From the NCBI GenBank assembly GCA_016743945.1, contig JADGFI010000003.1, positions 62,001 through 126,000 of the forward strand: a stretch of DNA of 64,000 bases, given 5' to 3'. This DNA is from Desulfobacteraceae bacterium (GTDB lineage Bacteria > Desulfobacterota > Desulfobacteria > Desulfobacterales > Desulfobacteraceae). Below the pieces are notes generated by a model that saw only the letters and a program-made list of their open reading frames with translations, was not told the DNA's origin and did no database searches. This document shows, in pieces, positions 1-10,200 of this stretch (position 1 is the first letter of the stretch; the number at the start of each line of letters is the position of its first letter). The position numbers were made by a program, and so were the translations under genes.

Positions 1-354
1 CACATCAACCGGGAGAAGCCCGTCCCTGAAAAGCCCGGGGATTTCGCTGAAATAGCAGGTGGTATAGTCGGCTCTGCCCTCGTGAATGGCGCTTCTGCTG
101 TTACTCCCGGCAAAAAGAGAGTTGTGGGTGAAGGATGTTTCACACCCGGGTTTGCAATAATCGCTCTTTCCCATGGAAACCATATGAATGATTTCAACAT
201 TGGAAAGTTCATGGGCGCGCTTGACAATGGCTTCCAAAACAGGTTCTGGTGAACCGCATGCATGGCCGGCAACAATTTTGTCACCTGATTTGATCAGTTT
301 TGCAGCCTGGTCCATGGTGATGCTTTTATTTTTTATAATTTGTGATAGGTCCAT
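1..354 (-). CDS. abfT: 4-hydroxybutyrate CoA-transferase, N-terminal part (runs off window)
   Basis: Moves CoA from an acyl-CoA donor such as acetyl-CoA onto 4-hydroxybutyrate, making the substrate of the dehydratase encoded upstream in the same operon. The gene leaves the left edge, so only about 118 N-terminal codons are present and the catalytic glutamate cannot be inspected. The visible part has the N-terminal acetyl-CoA hydrolase/transferase pattern: SGDKIVAGH at residues 23-31, a GKSDY stretch in the middle, and a CYFSEIPGLFRDG stretch around 100-112, closely resembling AbfT of Clostridium aminobutyricum as I remember it. The ATG at 354 has AGGA about 10 nt upstream and lies 19 nt after the stop of the small Cys-rich gene, so it is the last visible gene of the sigma-54 operon. 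Acetyl-CoA hydrolase is the alternative name, but the dehydratase neighbour favours the 4-hydroxybutyrate enzyme. Confidence 0.82.
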   Translation of the reverse strand, partial: MDLSQIIKNKSITMDQAAKLIKSGDKIVAGHACGSPEPVLEAIVKRAHELSNVEIIHMVSMGKSDYCKPGCETSFTHNSLFAGSNSRSAIHEGRADYTTCYFSEIPGLFRDGLLPVDV

Positions 355-373
355 TTTATATTTTTCCTGGATA

Positions 374-673
374 TTATGGTAAAAAGGTATCTTGTTTTTT
401 GGGGTCAGTATGTTGTGATTTCAGCAGCTCCCGGATAAAGCCTGTGGCATGGACAGGGTCAAAAATAACATCCACTTTTTTCCCGTCAAAGGGGGATAAT
501 TCCACGCAGGCACAAGGGCATCCGGCAATGACCAATATGCGCTGGCAATTTTGATTTTCCCAGGAAACAAATTCACAGGTTTCCTTGAGCCTTTCTTGGA
601 TGTGATTTGCTGTCACAATCCGGTCATGGCATGGATTACACCCCCCGCAATATTTAAGACCAATGATAATGAT
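374..673 (-). CDS. Small Cys-rich protein (CGGC..C / GCPCAC motifs), probable non-AUG start
   Basis: A protein of about 99 residues with no function I can name. It carries YCGGCNPCHDR near its N terminus and GCPCACVE in its second half, a paired Cys pattern suggesting metal or redox chemistry. The first canonical start (GTG at 616) falls after the CGGC motif, yet the frame stays open upstream to the stop codon of the dehydratase gene and encodes IIIIGLKYCGGC. The best upstream candidates are ATC at 673 or ATT at 670, with AGGA (683-686) 9-12 nt before them; no ATG, GTG or TTG exists in that stretch. It sits between dehydratase (stop at 685) and CoA-transferase, so it is co-transcribed and probably supports 4-hydroxybutyrate metabolism, for example in cofactor or thiol handling. 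That role is inferred from position only. Confidence 0.6.
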   Translation of the reverse strand: MIIIGLKYCGGCNPCHDRIVTANHIQERLKETCEFVSWENQNCQRILVIAGCPCACVELSPFDGKKVDVIFDPVHATGFIRELLKSQHTDPKKQDTFLP

Positions 674-684
674 GGGATTTTGTC

Positions 685-2127
685 CTATTCTTCAATGCCG
701 CATAATTTTTTGGCCTTTTTTTGTTTCTCACCAACATTGGCCTGACGGGAAATCATGATGCGCTGGGCCTGGGGAGACCCTGCCCCGTGCATGGATTCGG
801 TAAGATAGCCGACTGCGGCCGTTCCCATGGTTATATTTTCAATGAGTCTTAATATTTTCATCCTGTTTTCCACGGGAACCTGGGCGTTTCCCTGGAAATA
901 TTTTTCAACCCATTTCCCCACTTCCGGGGATCTCAAATCTTGTTCGGAGGGCAGGGTCACCATGAGTCCACCGGCAATATCCTGGCTCAACCGAGCAATT
1001 TCATAGGGGAACCGGGTAACGTTTTGTTTACAGACATTGGCCAAAAGGGTGTTGACAAGATAGGTCCCAGAAGGTTCCTTGTGCCCTTCACAGGCGCAGG
1101 CAACAGAACCGCAGAAAAGAGTTTCGTTCAAATGGTTCATCTCAATAAGTTTGTCTTTTATGTGGGAAGCTTTCTGGGCGCCATTGTATTCTGCAACGGT
1201 CTGGGTCGCACCGATCAAAACATCTCCGACACCGGCCTTGCAGGCGTAACTCTGGCGATGGTAGGAGGCAAAATTCTCCACCAGCTGGCCGGCAAATTCA
1301 TACTCTTTGCACATGAAAATCCGATCCCTGGGAACAAACACATTTTCAAATACCACAAGGGCTTCATGACCGCCGTAGAGTCGGTTTCCCCGGTCTATCA
1401 TTCCTGTCTCAAGTTTTCGGGTGTCACAGGACTGCCGGCCCATGATATAGGTAATCCCGTCTGCATCGCTGGGAAGGGCAAAGGAGACTGCATAGTCCTT
1501 GTCCGCCTCCTTCATGGAGATGGTGGGCATGATAATAATTTCATGGGAATTGACAGCTCCGGTTTGATGGGCTTTTGCCCCGGTCACCACAATGCCGTCC
1601 TCCCGCTCTTCAACAATATGCAAAAACATATCCGGATCGGTTTGCTTGTGGGGAGGAAGGGACCTATCCCCTTTGGGATCGGTCATGGCACCGTCGCAGG
1701 TCAGATCATTTTCCTGGACATATTCAAGGTAGGCAAGAAAATTCTTATTATAATCGGTTCCCGCTTTTTCATCGATATTATAGGTTGTAATGGAAAGGGC
1801 ATTTAATGCATCCATTCCGACACAGCGCTGGAAACAGCATCCGGTGAGAGAACCCAGCAACCGCCCCATTTTTGTTTTTTTGACAAGATCCTCATTGCTC
1901 TGGTGGATATGGCAGAACCGGTTGATTTTTTTCCCGGTGATATGGGAAGTTGCCGTCATAAGGTCTTCATATTCAGGCATGTGGGCCAGTTCATAGGTCA
2001 GGGCAACCGCTTCCATGGAGGGCCGAATAATCTTGTCATTCACCACATTTTCGATGCGTTTTCCAAAGGCATAAACCTTTAGGTTCAATTTTCTCAGACT
2101 CTCGACATACTCTTCTTTGGTCATCAT
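685..2127 (-). CDS. abfD: 4-hydroxybutyryl-CoA dehydratase / vinylacetyl-CoA delta-isomerase
   Basis: Dehydrates 4-hydroxybutyryl-CoA to crotonyl-CoA by a ketyl-radical mechanism and isomerises vinylacetyl-CoA; a cytoplasmic FAD and [4Fe-4S] homotetramer in known members. At 480 residues it has the usual length. The cluster ligands are visible: Cys98 and Cys102 in CCFQRC, and His290 and Cys296 in YHRQSYAC, matching the C99/C103/H292/C299 set of the C. aminobutyricum enzyme. AMTDPKGDR (147-155), AKAHQTG (184-190) and the C-terminal ESMHGAGSPQAQRIMI stretch are family hallmarks. The start has two consecutive ATG codons with AGGA upstream. It is the third gene of the operon read from the sigma-54 promoter at 4488-4502. 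The product crotonyl-CoA would enter beta-oxidation or butyrate-type metabolism. Confidence 0.95.
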   Translation of the reverse strand: MMTKEEYVESLRKLNLKVYAFGKRIENVVNDKIIRPSMEAVALTYELAHMPEYEDLMTATSHITGKKINRFCHIHQSNEDLVKKTKMGRLLGSLTGCCFQRCVGMDALNALSITTYNIDEKAGTDYNKNFLAYLEYVQENDLTCDGAMTDPKGDRSLPPHKQTDPDMFLHIVEEREDGIVVTGAKAHQTGAVNSHEIIIMPTISMKEADKDYAVSFALPSDADGITYIMGRQSCDTRKLETGMIDRGNRLYGGHEALVVFENVFVPRDRIFMCKEYEFAGQLVENFASYHRQSYACKAGVGDVLIGATQTVAEYNGAQKASHIKDKLIEMNHLNETLFCGSVACACEGHKEPSGTYLVNTLLANVCKQNVTRFPYEIARLSQDIAGGLMVTLPSEQDLRSPEVGKWVEKYFQGNAQVPVENRMKILRLIENITMGTAAVGYLTESMHGAGSPQAQRIMISRQANVGEKQKKAKKLCGIEE

Positions 2128-2203
2128 AATGATATTCCTTATTTTTTTTTAGGGTCTTTCCAATAATGAAGCGTGCAGTTACCACCGTCCCAAACAAACA
2201 GGT

Positions 2204-2911
2204 TCAAGCAGGCGAATATTTGTTCTTAATCATCACTGCGATGCAATGGACCATTTCAAGTGACAGTCCACCCGCAGGATGCGAGGCAATCAGGCCCGAA
2301 AGTTCTGTTAAGGGCACAATTTTTATTCCGTTATAATCGGTTAAAGCCAATTTTTTGCTATCCATGGCCACAATCAGGGGCATGGGCATACACTCAATTT
2401 TAAATCCTTTTTTTAAAACAATATGGATAAGGTGACAGACTCGCCACAGGGTATTAGAAACGGTTATCAAAGGGCTATTTCCATCAAACAGCTCTTTGTT
2501 TTGAACCTGGAGATGCATTCCCGTTCCGATCTTATGGATGACAAAAATGCCTCCAGGACAGATCACCAGATGTTCAATGCGGAAAAGTTCAAATATAATG
2601 TTGTTGAATATAAAGGTTTCATCATCAAAGGTTTCAAGAACTTTGATGCATTTTTCTTCCCGGGCCATGGCAAAATGAAACGCCTTTTTATCAAAAAATT
2701 GCCTGAAAATATACGGGTGTGATCTTGTAAAAACAAATCCGAGCACCAGAACACATGCAAGGGTTGCAATCAGACATGCCACAAGGTTATTCTCATCCGA
2801 ATAGACAGTCAACAGGGTAAAAAGGGTGACAGCCACGATGGTCATCAGGAAACCGTATTTTTTTGTAACCTCACCAAGCTCCTCGTGGGGAGCGCCTTCC
2901 ATGTATGCCAT
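2204..2911 (-). CDS. Membrane protein with NERD-like domain
   Basis: A 235-residue protein with two hydrophobic segments near the N terminus (about residues 20-37 and 42-62) followed by a soluble part. The soluble part has the look of a NERD (nuclease-related) domain: an AREEKCIKVL opening, then IEHLVICPGGIFVIHKIG around residues 112-130, corresponding to the DhlvV..GlfvIe.K core. The expected catalytic acidic residues are only partly conserved (H or I where D or E is usual), so nuclease activity is doubtful. It lies between the permease gene and the dehydratase gene in the 4-hydroxybutyrate operon, with 58 and 76 nt gaps, and should be co-expressed with them. Why such a protein belongs in this operon is not evident. 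Confidence 0.55.
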   Translation of the reverse strand: MAYMEGAPHEELGEVTKKYGFLMTIVAVTLFTLLTVYSDENNLVACLIATLACVLVLGFVFTRSHPYIFRQFFDKKAFHFAMAREEKCIKVLETFDDETFIFNNIIFELFRIEHLVICPGGIFVIHKIGTGMHLQVQNKELFDGNSPLITVSNTLWRVCHLIHIVLKKGFKIECMPMPLIVAMDSKKLALTDYNGIKIVPLTELSGLIASHPAGGLSLEMVHCIAVMIKNKYSPA

Positions 2912-2969
2912 TTTTTAAAATCCTTTTCAATGGAACGGGCAATCCCATGGGGACTGCCCGGTTTTAGGC

Positions 2970-4397
2970 TTATTCTGCCATCTTTGCCTCAACTTCCTGC
3001 TGGAGTTTTTCCGGAGAATTCAGCGGAAAAATCGCTTCTTCCTCGCAATAGGCGTTCTCTTTTTTACCGCCCAGGTATAGAATCAGACACAAGACGATGG
3101 ATGCGCCCAGGCCCCAGGCAGCGCCTCTTGTGGCAAGGATTGCCCCGGTAATGCCGGCAATGCCGATGTCATTAAAGGATTTGGATTTCAGCACCCCTAT
3201 CCTGACACTGACAAATCCTTGAATCAGCATGGTCGATGCCAGGCCGATGCCCAGGATCGGCTTGATGGTGCATACCAGGGGGGAAATGAAATACCCTGTC
3301 ATGGTTCCGAACCTGAAAGAAGCTGCGCCGCCTGTAATAGAATCCATTGCCTGGGGGCCGTGTTTGTATCGTTCGCAGGTCACCACCTGCATGGCTGCCC
3401 ATAAAGGACCGCACATTGAAATATCCGGTCCCACCACACTCATGATGATATTACGTGCGCCAAAAATAATATGGGACCTATTGGGGTTATAATCTATGTT
3501 TTCATCGGGCCTGTATTTCTGGGCATCGTCCAGGAGCGCCTGGCTCTGGATTACATCACCGAAAATCACCAGATAGGCAGAAATGACCATGGGAATGGAT
3601 GCAATAAACATGTGCATGGAGGGAACCGGGATATCCCCCAGCATGGTAAACCCCTTGATGAGGCCGGCAAAATCAGGAGAGGTGAAAAAATTTCCGTCAT
3701 AGGTTCCCCAGGGAAGCTCCCCTGTCAGGGGGCCGATAAAAATGGCAAGGGCAAGGGCCGGCATCATCCCCAGACTGGAAAGATAGTAGAAAAATTTATT
3801 TTTGGTCCGGATCTTTTTAAAGTGCTCGGAAAAAAGCAGGTAAAAGGCAAGACCGATGCAGATGGTAATGGTAATGGGAAAATTGTCAAAGCTTTTCAGC
3901 CCCTTGCCGGGCTTGAACACAACCATGACCGCCGCAAACCCGGCTCCCATGACGATACCCGACTGGATGGCATTGGGAATCATGGCAACAAATTTTCTGG
4001 CAAGCCCTGTCCCCCCCAGGAACAGACAAAAACACCCGAAGGTCAGCTGAAAGGCGATCAGGGCCTGCATCCTTTCCGGGCCGGGTGGAAAGGTTGCAAC
4101 ATAGGCGATTAAAAGCGGGATAGCCGGTGTGACCCATCCGGGAATCACCGGGTCTCCAAAGGTAACATGGGACAGATAGAGAATGCCGTTGAAAATAACG
4201 ATGGCCAGGGCAATCTCAAATGACATGCCAAGCTTGCTGGTCAAAATGGGAATAATGGCAAGGCAGACCGTACACATGAGCAACCCCTGAATATAATCGG
4301 GTATCTCAAATTTATAATGAACAAATGGGATTCTCATGGTCAACGGCCCCAATGAAATTCCCGGTTGTTTCGCACCATACGCTCTTTTCATACTCAT
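2970..4397 (-). CDS. NCS2/SulP-like permease, probable substrate importer of the 4-hydroxybutyrate operon
   Basis: A polytopic membrane protein of 475 residues rich in hydrophobic helices, with features of the xanthine/uracil permease superfamily: an N-terminal FGDPVIPGWVTPAIP stretch around residues 80-95, PNAIQSGIVMGAGFA in the middle helix region, and a NIIMSVVGPDISMCGPLWAA segment. It is the first gene after the sigma-54 promoter, with AAGGAGAGG 7 nt before its ATG, so it is strongly and conditionally expressed. Co-transcription with 4-hydroxybutyrate CoA-transferase and dehydratase suggests it imports 4-hydroxybutyrate or a related small carboxylate, rather than a nucleobase. The substrate is an inference from context; the family assignment is moderate because sequence is divergent from textbook UraA/UapA. 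Confidence 0.65.
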   Translation of the reverse strand: MSMKRAYGAKQPGISLGPLTMRIPFVHYKFEIPDYIQGLLMCTVCLAIIPILTSKLGMSFEIALAIVIFNGILYLSHVTFGDPVIPGWVTPAIPLLIAYVATFPPGPERMQALIAFQLTFGCFCLFLGGTGLARKFVAMIPNAIQSGIVMGAGFAAVMVVFKPGKGLKSFDNFPITITICIGLAFYLLFSEHFKKIRTKNKFFYYLSSLGMMPALALAIFIGPLTGELPWGTYDGNFFTSPDFAGLIKGFTMLGDIPVPSMHMFIASIPMVISAYLVIFGDVIQSQALLDDAQKYRPDENIDYNPNRSHIIFGARNIIMSVVGPDISMCGPLWAAMQVVTCERYKHGPQAMDSITGGAASFRFGTMTGYFISPLVCTIKPILGIGLASTMLIQGFVSVRIGVLKSKSFNDIGIAGITGAILATRGAAWGLGASIVLCLILYLGGKKENAYCEEEAIFPLNSPEKLQQEVEAKMAE

Positions 4398-4487
4398 AAC
4401 ACAACCTCTCCTTGTTTAAGTGTGATAAAAAATGCATCTGACAAATTATATTGAACCAAACCACAACTATATTGTGGGATACATATG

Positions 4488-4502
4488 GCAAGGAGTATGC
4501 CA
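4488..4502 (-). promoter_or_regulatory. Sigma-54 (-24/-12) promoter of the 4-hydroxybutyrate operon
   Basis: Read on the minus strand the sequence is TGGCATACTCCTTGC, matching the TGGCAC-N5-TTGC consensus with GG and GC in the strict register (10 nt between them). The predicted transcription start lies near 4476, giving an untranslated leader of about 80 nt before the permease ATG at 4397. The gene encoding a sigma-54 activator is immediately upstream, and palindromic candidate enhancers lie 100-230 bp upstream of the promoter. Confidence 0.85.
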
Positions 4503-4598
4503 GCCCAAATCTTTTGTTAAATTTTTCCGGAAGAACCTTTTGGCAGAAGGGCATGACAAACTTTCCCAAAAGGGAACGGGTCATAACAAACTTAAAAA

Positions 4599-4620
4599 TT
4601 CGATGCTGTTGTGCATCGAA
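4599..4620. promoter_or_regulatory. Enhancer (UAS) site 1 for the sigma-54 activator
   Basis: Perfect 8-bp inverted repeat TTCGATGC-N6-GCATCGAA. Its centre is about 115 bp upstream of the -12 element, in the normal distance range for bacterial enhancer-binding proteins. It shares the core CGATGC-N6-GCATCG with site 2 and most of it with site 3. Confidence 0.75.
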
Positions 4621-4691
4621 CAAACAAAAATAAAATGGGATAACGTGGATTTTAGATTGATATTTTAGATACTTAAATTCAGGACAACGCA

Positions 4692-4731
4692 ACCGATGCT
4701 CTGTCGCATCGGTGATGCCATGCTGCATCGA
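4692..4731. promoter_or_regulatory. Enhancer (UAS) sites 2 and 3
   Basis: Site 2 (4692-4713) is the perfect inverted repeat ACCGATGC-N6-GCATCGGT. Site 3 (GATGC at 4714-4718, GCATC at 4725-4729) has the same 6-nt spacer with a shorter match and lies 19 bp centre to centre from site 2, about two helical turns, so dimers could bind side by side. Site 3 abuts the stop codon of the activator gene (4732). Confidence 0.7.
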
Positions 4732-6432
4732 TCACTGGCCGAGATGATATTGCTTTGCCTTGCGCACGACTGTGGATTGGTTGATTCCCAGTATTTTGGC
4801 CGCTTTCCGGGTGGATCCCCCTTTTTTTATGGCATCGCCGATCACACGACGCTCAACCCCTTCAAGAATTTTTTTAAGCGATTGCGCACCTGTATCAAAA
4901 AAAACTGGGTCCTGGTTCTTTTGGATGTAGGCCGGAAGGTTTTCCAGGACAATGAGATTATCCTTTGCCGTGACCACGATACGTTCAATGATATTTTCAA
5001 GCTCCCTTACATTCCCGGGCCAATTATAGGCAATGAGATGGTCCGAGGCCTGGGTTGAAATCTGCCGGTTAAACCGGTATTTGGTATTATATTTTTCAAG
5101 AAAGAAATATATGAATTTGATGATGGCTTCCTTCCTTTCCCTCAACGGCGGAACAACCAGGGGAACAACATTGAGCCTGAAAAAAAGATCTTCCCTGAAT
5201 TTTTTTTCCGCCACCATTTTTTTCATGTTATGGTTGGTGGCGGTCAGTATCCTTACATCCACCCGGATGGGCTTTGTATCGCCCAGTCGATAAATCTGCT
5301 GGTCCTGGAGGGCCCTCAGAAGCTTGGCCTGCAAACTTAAATCAAGGTCTCCGATTTCATCCAGGAACAAGGTTCCCTTGTCTGCAATTTCAAACAGCCC
5401 TGCTTTGCCGCTGTTTTTGGCACCGGTAAAGGCACCCGGCACATAACCGAACAATTCGGATTCCAATAAATTTTCCGGAATGGTTGCACAATTGATTTTG
5501 ATAAAGGGGTTGTCCCTGCGAAGGGAGTTCTGGTGGATCAATTCTGCGAACAATTCCTTGCCGACCCCGGACTCCCCGGTGATCAAAACCGTTGAATCCA
5601 CCTGGGCCAGGCGCAGGGCATATTCCCTTAATTCAACCATTTTTTTGGATGCAAAAATATATTTTCCATCCCCCCTGACCTTTGCCCGCAATTGTTTTAA
5701 CTCGATCTTGCTGTTGCGGTAACATTTTTTAATTTTTTCCAGGTCCTCCTGGAGCCGGCTCAGCTCGGTGATGTCCCGGACACTGGTGACAATCAGAATA
5801 ATTTGCCCCGCGTCATTTTTGATGGGGTTTCCCTTTGCAACAACGGTTTTTCCCGTGACAACCTTTTGAACAATGGATTCAGGCTTGCCTGTCCGCATAA
5901 CCTTCAAGGTGACGGATTCATCATAAAGCCCCTTTTTTATCAGGTCCCCCATGGTCTGTCCGATGACCTCCTCCCGCCGTATCCCGGTCATCCTTTCATA
6001 GGCCATGTTGACCCGCAGGGTACGGCCGGTACCGTCCGTCACATACATGCCGTCAAGGGAAGATTCAATAATGGCCGTCAATTCTTCGCTGATCATCCGT
6101 GTATGCTTCAAATCGCTTGAAATGGATTCCAGCTCGGAGATATCCTGCAATATCGCAATGGCCCCGGCCGGCTGATTGTTGATCGTCAAAGGGGTCCTGT
6201 TTGAAAGAAATGTTTTTTCACCAATGGTTAATTTCTGAATGGATTCTGTTTTTTTGCTTTCAAGTATTTTATGGAGTTTGGAATTCTTTAGAATGGAGTG
6301 CAATGTCTGGTCCAAAACCGTATCCCTGGAACGGTTCAATATCTCTTCGGCAGAGCGGTTGCAGATGATCACCCTGCCCGACGGATCAATGCCGAGAATC
6401 GGGTTATAAATAGAATCCAGCAGCTCAATCAT
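4732..6432 (-). CDS. PAS-PAS sigma-54 activator (enhancer-binding protein)
   Basis: A cytoplasmic transcription activator of 566 residues. Two PAS domains occupy roughly residues 1-100 ([19 protein letters not shown]) and 115-230 ([17 protein letters not shown]), followed by a short coiled coil and the AAA+ domain with Walker A GESGVGKE near 285-292, the sigma-54 contact loop GAFTGA near 332-337, and [11 protein letters not shown] as Walker B. The C terminus carries a Fis-type helix-turn-helix ([22 protein letters not shown]). There is no receiver domain, so the PAS domains probably sense a small ligand directly. It lies upstream of, and in the same direction as, the operon whose sigma-54 promoter and palindromic enhancers sit just past its stop codon, which makes it the likely local activator, responding to 4-hydroxybutyrate or a CoA ester. 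Confidence 0.9.
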   Translation of the reverse strand: MIELLDSIYNPILGIDPSGRVIICNRSAEEILNRSRDTVLDQTLHSILKNSKLHKILESKKTESIQKLTIGEKTFLSNRTPLTINNQPAGAIAILQDISELESISSDLKHTRMISEELTAIIESSLDGMYVTDGTGRTLRVNMAYERMTGIRREEVIGQTMGDLIKKGLYDESVTLKVMRTGKPESIVQKVVTGKTVVAKGNPIKNDAGQIILIVTSVRDITELSRLQEDLEKIKKCYRNSKIELKQLRAKVRGDGKYIFASKKMVELREYALRLAQVDSTVLITGESGVGKELFAELIHQNSLRRDNPFIKINCATIPENLLESELFGYVPGAFTGAKNSGKAGLFEIADKGTLFLDEIGDLDLSLQAKLLRALQDQQIYRLGDTKPIRVDVRILTATNHNMKKMVAEKKFREDLFFRLNVVPLVVPPLRERKEAIIKFIYFFLEKYNTKYRFNRQISTQASDHLIAYNWPGNVRELENIIERIVVTAKDNLIVLENLPAYIQKNQDPVFFDTGAQSLKKILEGVERRVIGDAIKKGGSTRKAAKILGINQSTVVRKAKQYHLGQ

Positions 6433-6954
6433 TTCCTTTGAAATATTAATTTTCTGCGGTTCCCCCTTATTACCCTGTTCTTATTTTTTAAATTTTATTT
6501 TTACACTTCCCTCTATAAACGAAACCAGAAGAATCTGTCAACAGCAAAGGCAGAGGGATATCATCCTGAAAAAAATACCTGAAAAAGCGGCATTTATTTT
6601 CCGGGGTTCCCCGTTAGAGACGCAATTTTTTAGAAATCATCTATCTTCTTTTTCCAAAACCACTCAATGGGTATCAGTCCCGCATCTCCAAAGCAAGTAT
6701 ATATTATACCTGTGTTAAAAATCAATTTAAGTAAAGGGAACGGATGGGATGAAACGAACCCGCCTTGCATCCATTAAAAACCGCCATACATGTGCAACGG
6801 CTTCAGTAATAAAGCACGATCTTTAAATTAGCTCAACAAAAATACTTCTTGAATAAACTTGGATGTTGTGTAAAGAAAGTCTTATAAAAGAGAAAAAAAA
6901 TACCTATAAGAGATTAAGATTTAATGTAGTCTATTCAAAAAAGGATCTGAAATC
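6433..6954. other. Intergenic region without a recognisable gene
   Basis: About 520 bp of AT-rich sequence upstream of the minus-strand activator gene. I found no convincing ORF, RNA gene or strong promoter. It should contain the activator's own promoter. The plus-strand end runs into an isochorismatase-like pseudogene. Confidence 0.5.
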
Positions 6955-7219
6955 ATGCTCCTCCTGGTTGTGGATATGCAAAAAGGCCTGTTTCCCGAAG
7001 AGCCCCCGCAGCATGACCCAGAAATGGTTCTCCGGCGAATCAACCGCTTATCGAAAAATTCAGAAAAGCCCAGCATTTCATCATATTTTTCCAGCACGAC
7101 GGCCCTAACGGGGGGATGCCTTTGAACCCGATACCCGAAGGGAAACTCTGGATGCCCTTGATCTGCTTTCCATTGATTTGGTGATCAGGAAAAAGTTGCT
7201 GAACTTTAAGAATCCATAA
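6955..7219 (+). pseudogene. Isochorismatase-family hydrolase remnant (frameshifted, truncated)
   Basis: The start is intact, with AGGA before ATG and the typical opening MLLLVVDMQKGLFPEE. After RRINRL the reading frame breaks: the continuation KFRKAQHFIIFFQHDGPNG is in another frame, and after a run of six G near 7110-7120 the continuation DAFEPDTRRETLDALDLL is in a third frame. These pieces line up with the N-terminal half of isochorismatase-like cysteine hydrolases (D of VVDMQ is the catalytic Asp). The part with the catalytic Cys is missing, and the remnant ends at TAA 7219. Two single-base indels plus truncation make it a decayed gene. Confidence 0.8.
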
Positions 7220-7293
7220 AACTTGTGCCATTTTCAAACACTCTTGAATATTTTATTCAATAAGTTCAGGAGTTGGTTTATAGAGGTTTTATT

Positions 7294-10200
7294 ATGTGTA
7301 GAGTTATTATACGGATAAAAGCATTTCAAGGGGAAAAAATACTGTGGAGTTTGCTTATTTTATCCCTTTCTTTCTTTTTTTCTGTAAATTTGTATGCTGC
7401 TTCACCGGTTTTATTGGAAAAAGGCAAATCAAATTTTCCCATCGGATTACATTTAGAGATACTGGAGGACCCCAAAGGGGAATTGGTCATATCCGATGTC
7501 ATTTCAGAGGATTTCAACCATAAATTTATACAGAGCACAGACCCTACGCCCAATTATGGATTTTCCACCTCCGCATATTGGGTCCGATTTCAATTGGTTA
7601 ATCCATATATGCAATCCCGCTCTTTATTTTTAGAAAGCAATTGGTCGCATCATGATGTCGTCAATTTTTATATTTTTGATGGTGGAAAAAAAATAACTGA
7701 AAAAAAAGCCGGGGATCTTTTCCCCTATAACCAAAGGGAAATAAGACATCGAAATATTATCTTTCCCTTAGACATCGAACCGGATACACATCTTACGATT
7801 TATCTACGGTTTAAATCAGAAGCATCCATGCTTATCCCCCTCACCTTATGGGAACCGACTAAATTTTATCAACATACAAATGCCAATAACTATTTTTTAG
7901 GGCTTTATTACGGTGCCTTAATTATCATGATTTTATATAATTTATTTATATTTTTTGCCGTAAAAGAAAAAAAATATTATCTATATTATGTTTTTTTTAT
8001 CAGCAGCCTCTTATTGATTCAAATTTCACTGGACGGTTTTGGGTATGAATATTTATGGCCGTCATATCCAAACTGGGCAAATAAATGCGTAAATATTTTT
8101 ATTTTAATCGGCGCTTTCTGGGGTACCATTTTTTGCCAGAAATTTCTCAACACAAAAATCCATGTACCCAAACTTGATAAAATCTTAACTTTTTTCGTAC
8201 TGGCAACACCGCCAGGTGTTTTACTAATGTTTTTTATTAAGGTATCCATTGCCGGCAAAATTGCATCCAGCGTTGGTGGTGTGTTCTCGGTACTCCTGCT
8301 CATTACCGGTTTTACTTGCTTAGTAAAAGGGGTCCGTGAAGCCAGGTATTTTTTTTCAGCATCCCTGTTTTTGTTTGCGGGTATGATTTTAGTCGCACTG
8401 GGATATGGAGGTTTTTTAGAGCGCAATTTTATCACCACTTTTGCCGTTCACATAGGTACCACGGTTCAGGCACTCCTTTTGTCATTTGGTTTGGCAGACC
8501 TGATTAACACCCTCCAAAAGGATCACCTGCTTGCCCATAAAGCAAATCTTAAAATGGAGAAACAATTTTCAGAAAAACTCAAACGAGAAATTGAAGTAAA
8601 AACTCTGGATTTAAGTCAACAGACGATAAAACTTGAGCAGGCCAATGAAGAGCTGACAGAACTGGACACACTAAAGTCTAATTTTTTTGCCAATTTAAGC
8701 CATGAATTACGCACCCCGCTAACATTGATCCGAGGATGGACAGAATACATTCTTGCCGGTGAACAGGGTGAAATTTCGAAAGAACAGACACAGACATTAA
8801 GCAACATAAATATTCAAAATCTAAACCTGACGGATAAAATCAACCAGATGCTCAAATTGTCCAGATTCGATGCCGGCATGATGAGACTGACCCTGAATGA
8901 AATCGATATCGATAATTTTATGTATCAGATTATATCCAGTTTTAAGGGGTTAACCGATCACAGTGGTGTTGGACTCAATTATACCTGTGAATTAAAAAAT
9001 AATGACGTGTTAATTGATAAAGAAAAACTTAGAGATACGATCAATAACCTTATCAGGAATGCATATAAATTCACTGAAAAAGGTGAAATAAATATTACCC
9101 TTTCCGGCAATGCGGATATGGTGATCATAAAAGTTGCCGATACAGGTGTGGGCATGTCTCAAAAGATGGTTCAAAATATTTTTAAGCGATTCCACCAGGG
9201 AGACAGCTCAAAAACCAGATTATATGAAGGAACCGGTCTTGGATTGGCCATTGTTAAAGATTCGGTAGAGATGATGCATGGCAAAATTTCAGTGGACAGT
9301 ATTGAAAATGAAGGGTCTATATTCACTGTTGAACTGTCCAGAAATCTGGAACAGCTTGAACCGGATGCCCACATTGAAAGACGTAAAATAGATCGGCGTA
9401 TAACCGACCAACATTTTGATCATGCGGATCGAAGAAGAGAGGCCAGAAGAGAAACTGATCTGGCTAAAATTGACAATTCGGATATTGCCTATATTTCAGC
9501 AGCAGACAAAAAAGTTGCAGACCTGGGAACGATTCAGAAAATTACGGCTAAAAATTCAAAAGGCAAATTGGTCATTGCCGAGGACAGTAAGGGCATTCAG
9601 GACTTGCTGTGTGGCGTATTAAAAGATTACACTTTGCTTGTTGCGCCAAACGGAAAGCTGGCATGGGAAATTATCCAGGAAGAAATTCCTGATATGATTA
9701 TATCAGATATAATGATGCCATTTATGGATGGTTTTTCTCTGGTGAAAAAAGTAAAATCAAATAACAAGACCAAAGACATCCCTATCATTTTAATTACTGC
9801 ATCAACAGATAACGACGACCGAATTAAAGGGCTTCAGATAGGTGCCGATGACTTTTTAACAAAACCATTTCACCATTTGGAACTCAAGGCACGTGTCAAA
9901 AACGTTATCAGTCTGCGTAAACTTCACACAGAAAGAACGCGTACTGAACAGCTTGAAGTTTTCCTGATGACGCTTTCATCTGCAATTGAATCAAAAGACA
10001 AATATACCGGTGGGCATGTGGAACGTGTTGCCAATTTTGCAAAAGACCTGGCAATCAAAATGAATCTTTCCTTTGATCAGATAAATGATATCTATCTGGG
10101 AACGATTGTTCATGATGTGGGCAAAATTGGGATTAAAGACACAGTGTTGAATAAACCCGGAAGACTTACGGATGAAGAGTTTAACCATATCAAAGAACAT

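Noticed and set aside
940..1806. Long plus-strand ORF (288 codons) opposite the dehydratase gene
   Set aside because: It is antisense to abfD, which has clear catalytic motifs; the translation shows no family pattern.
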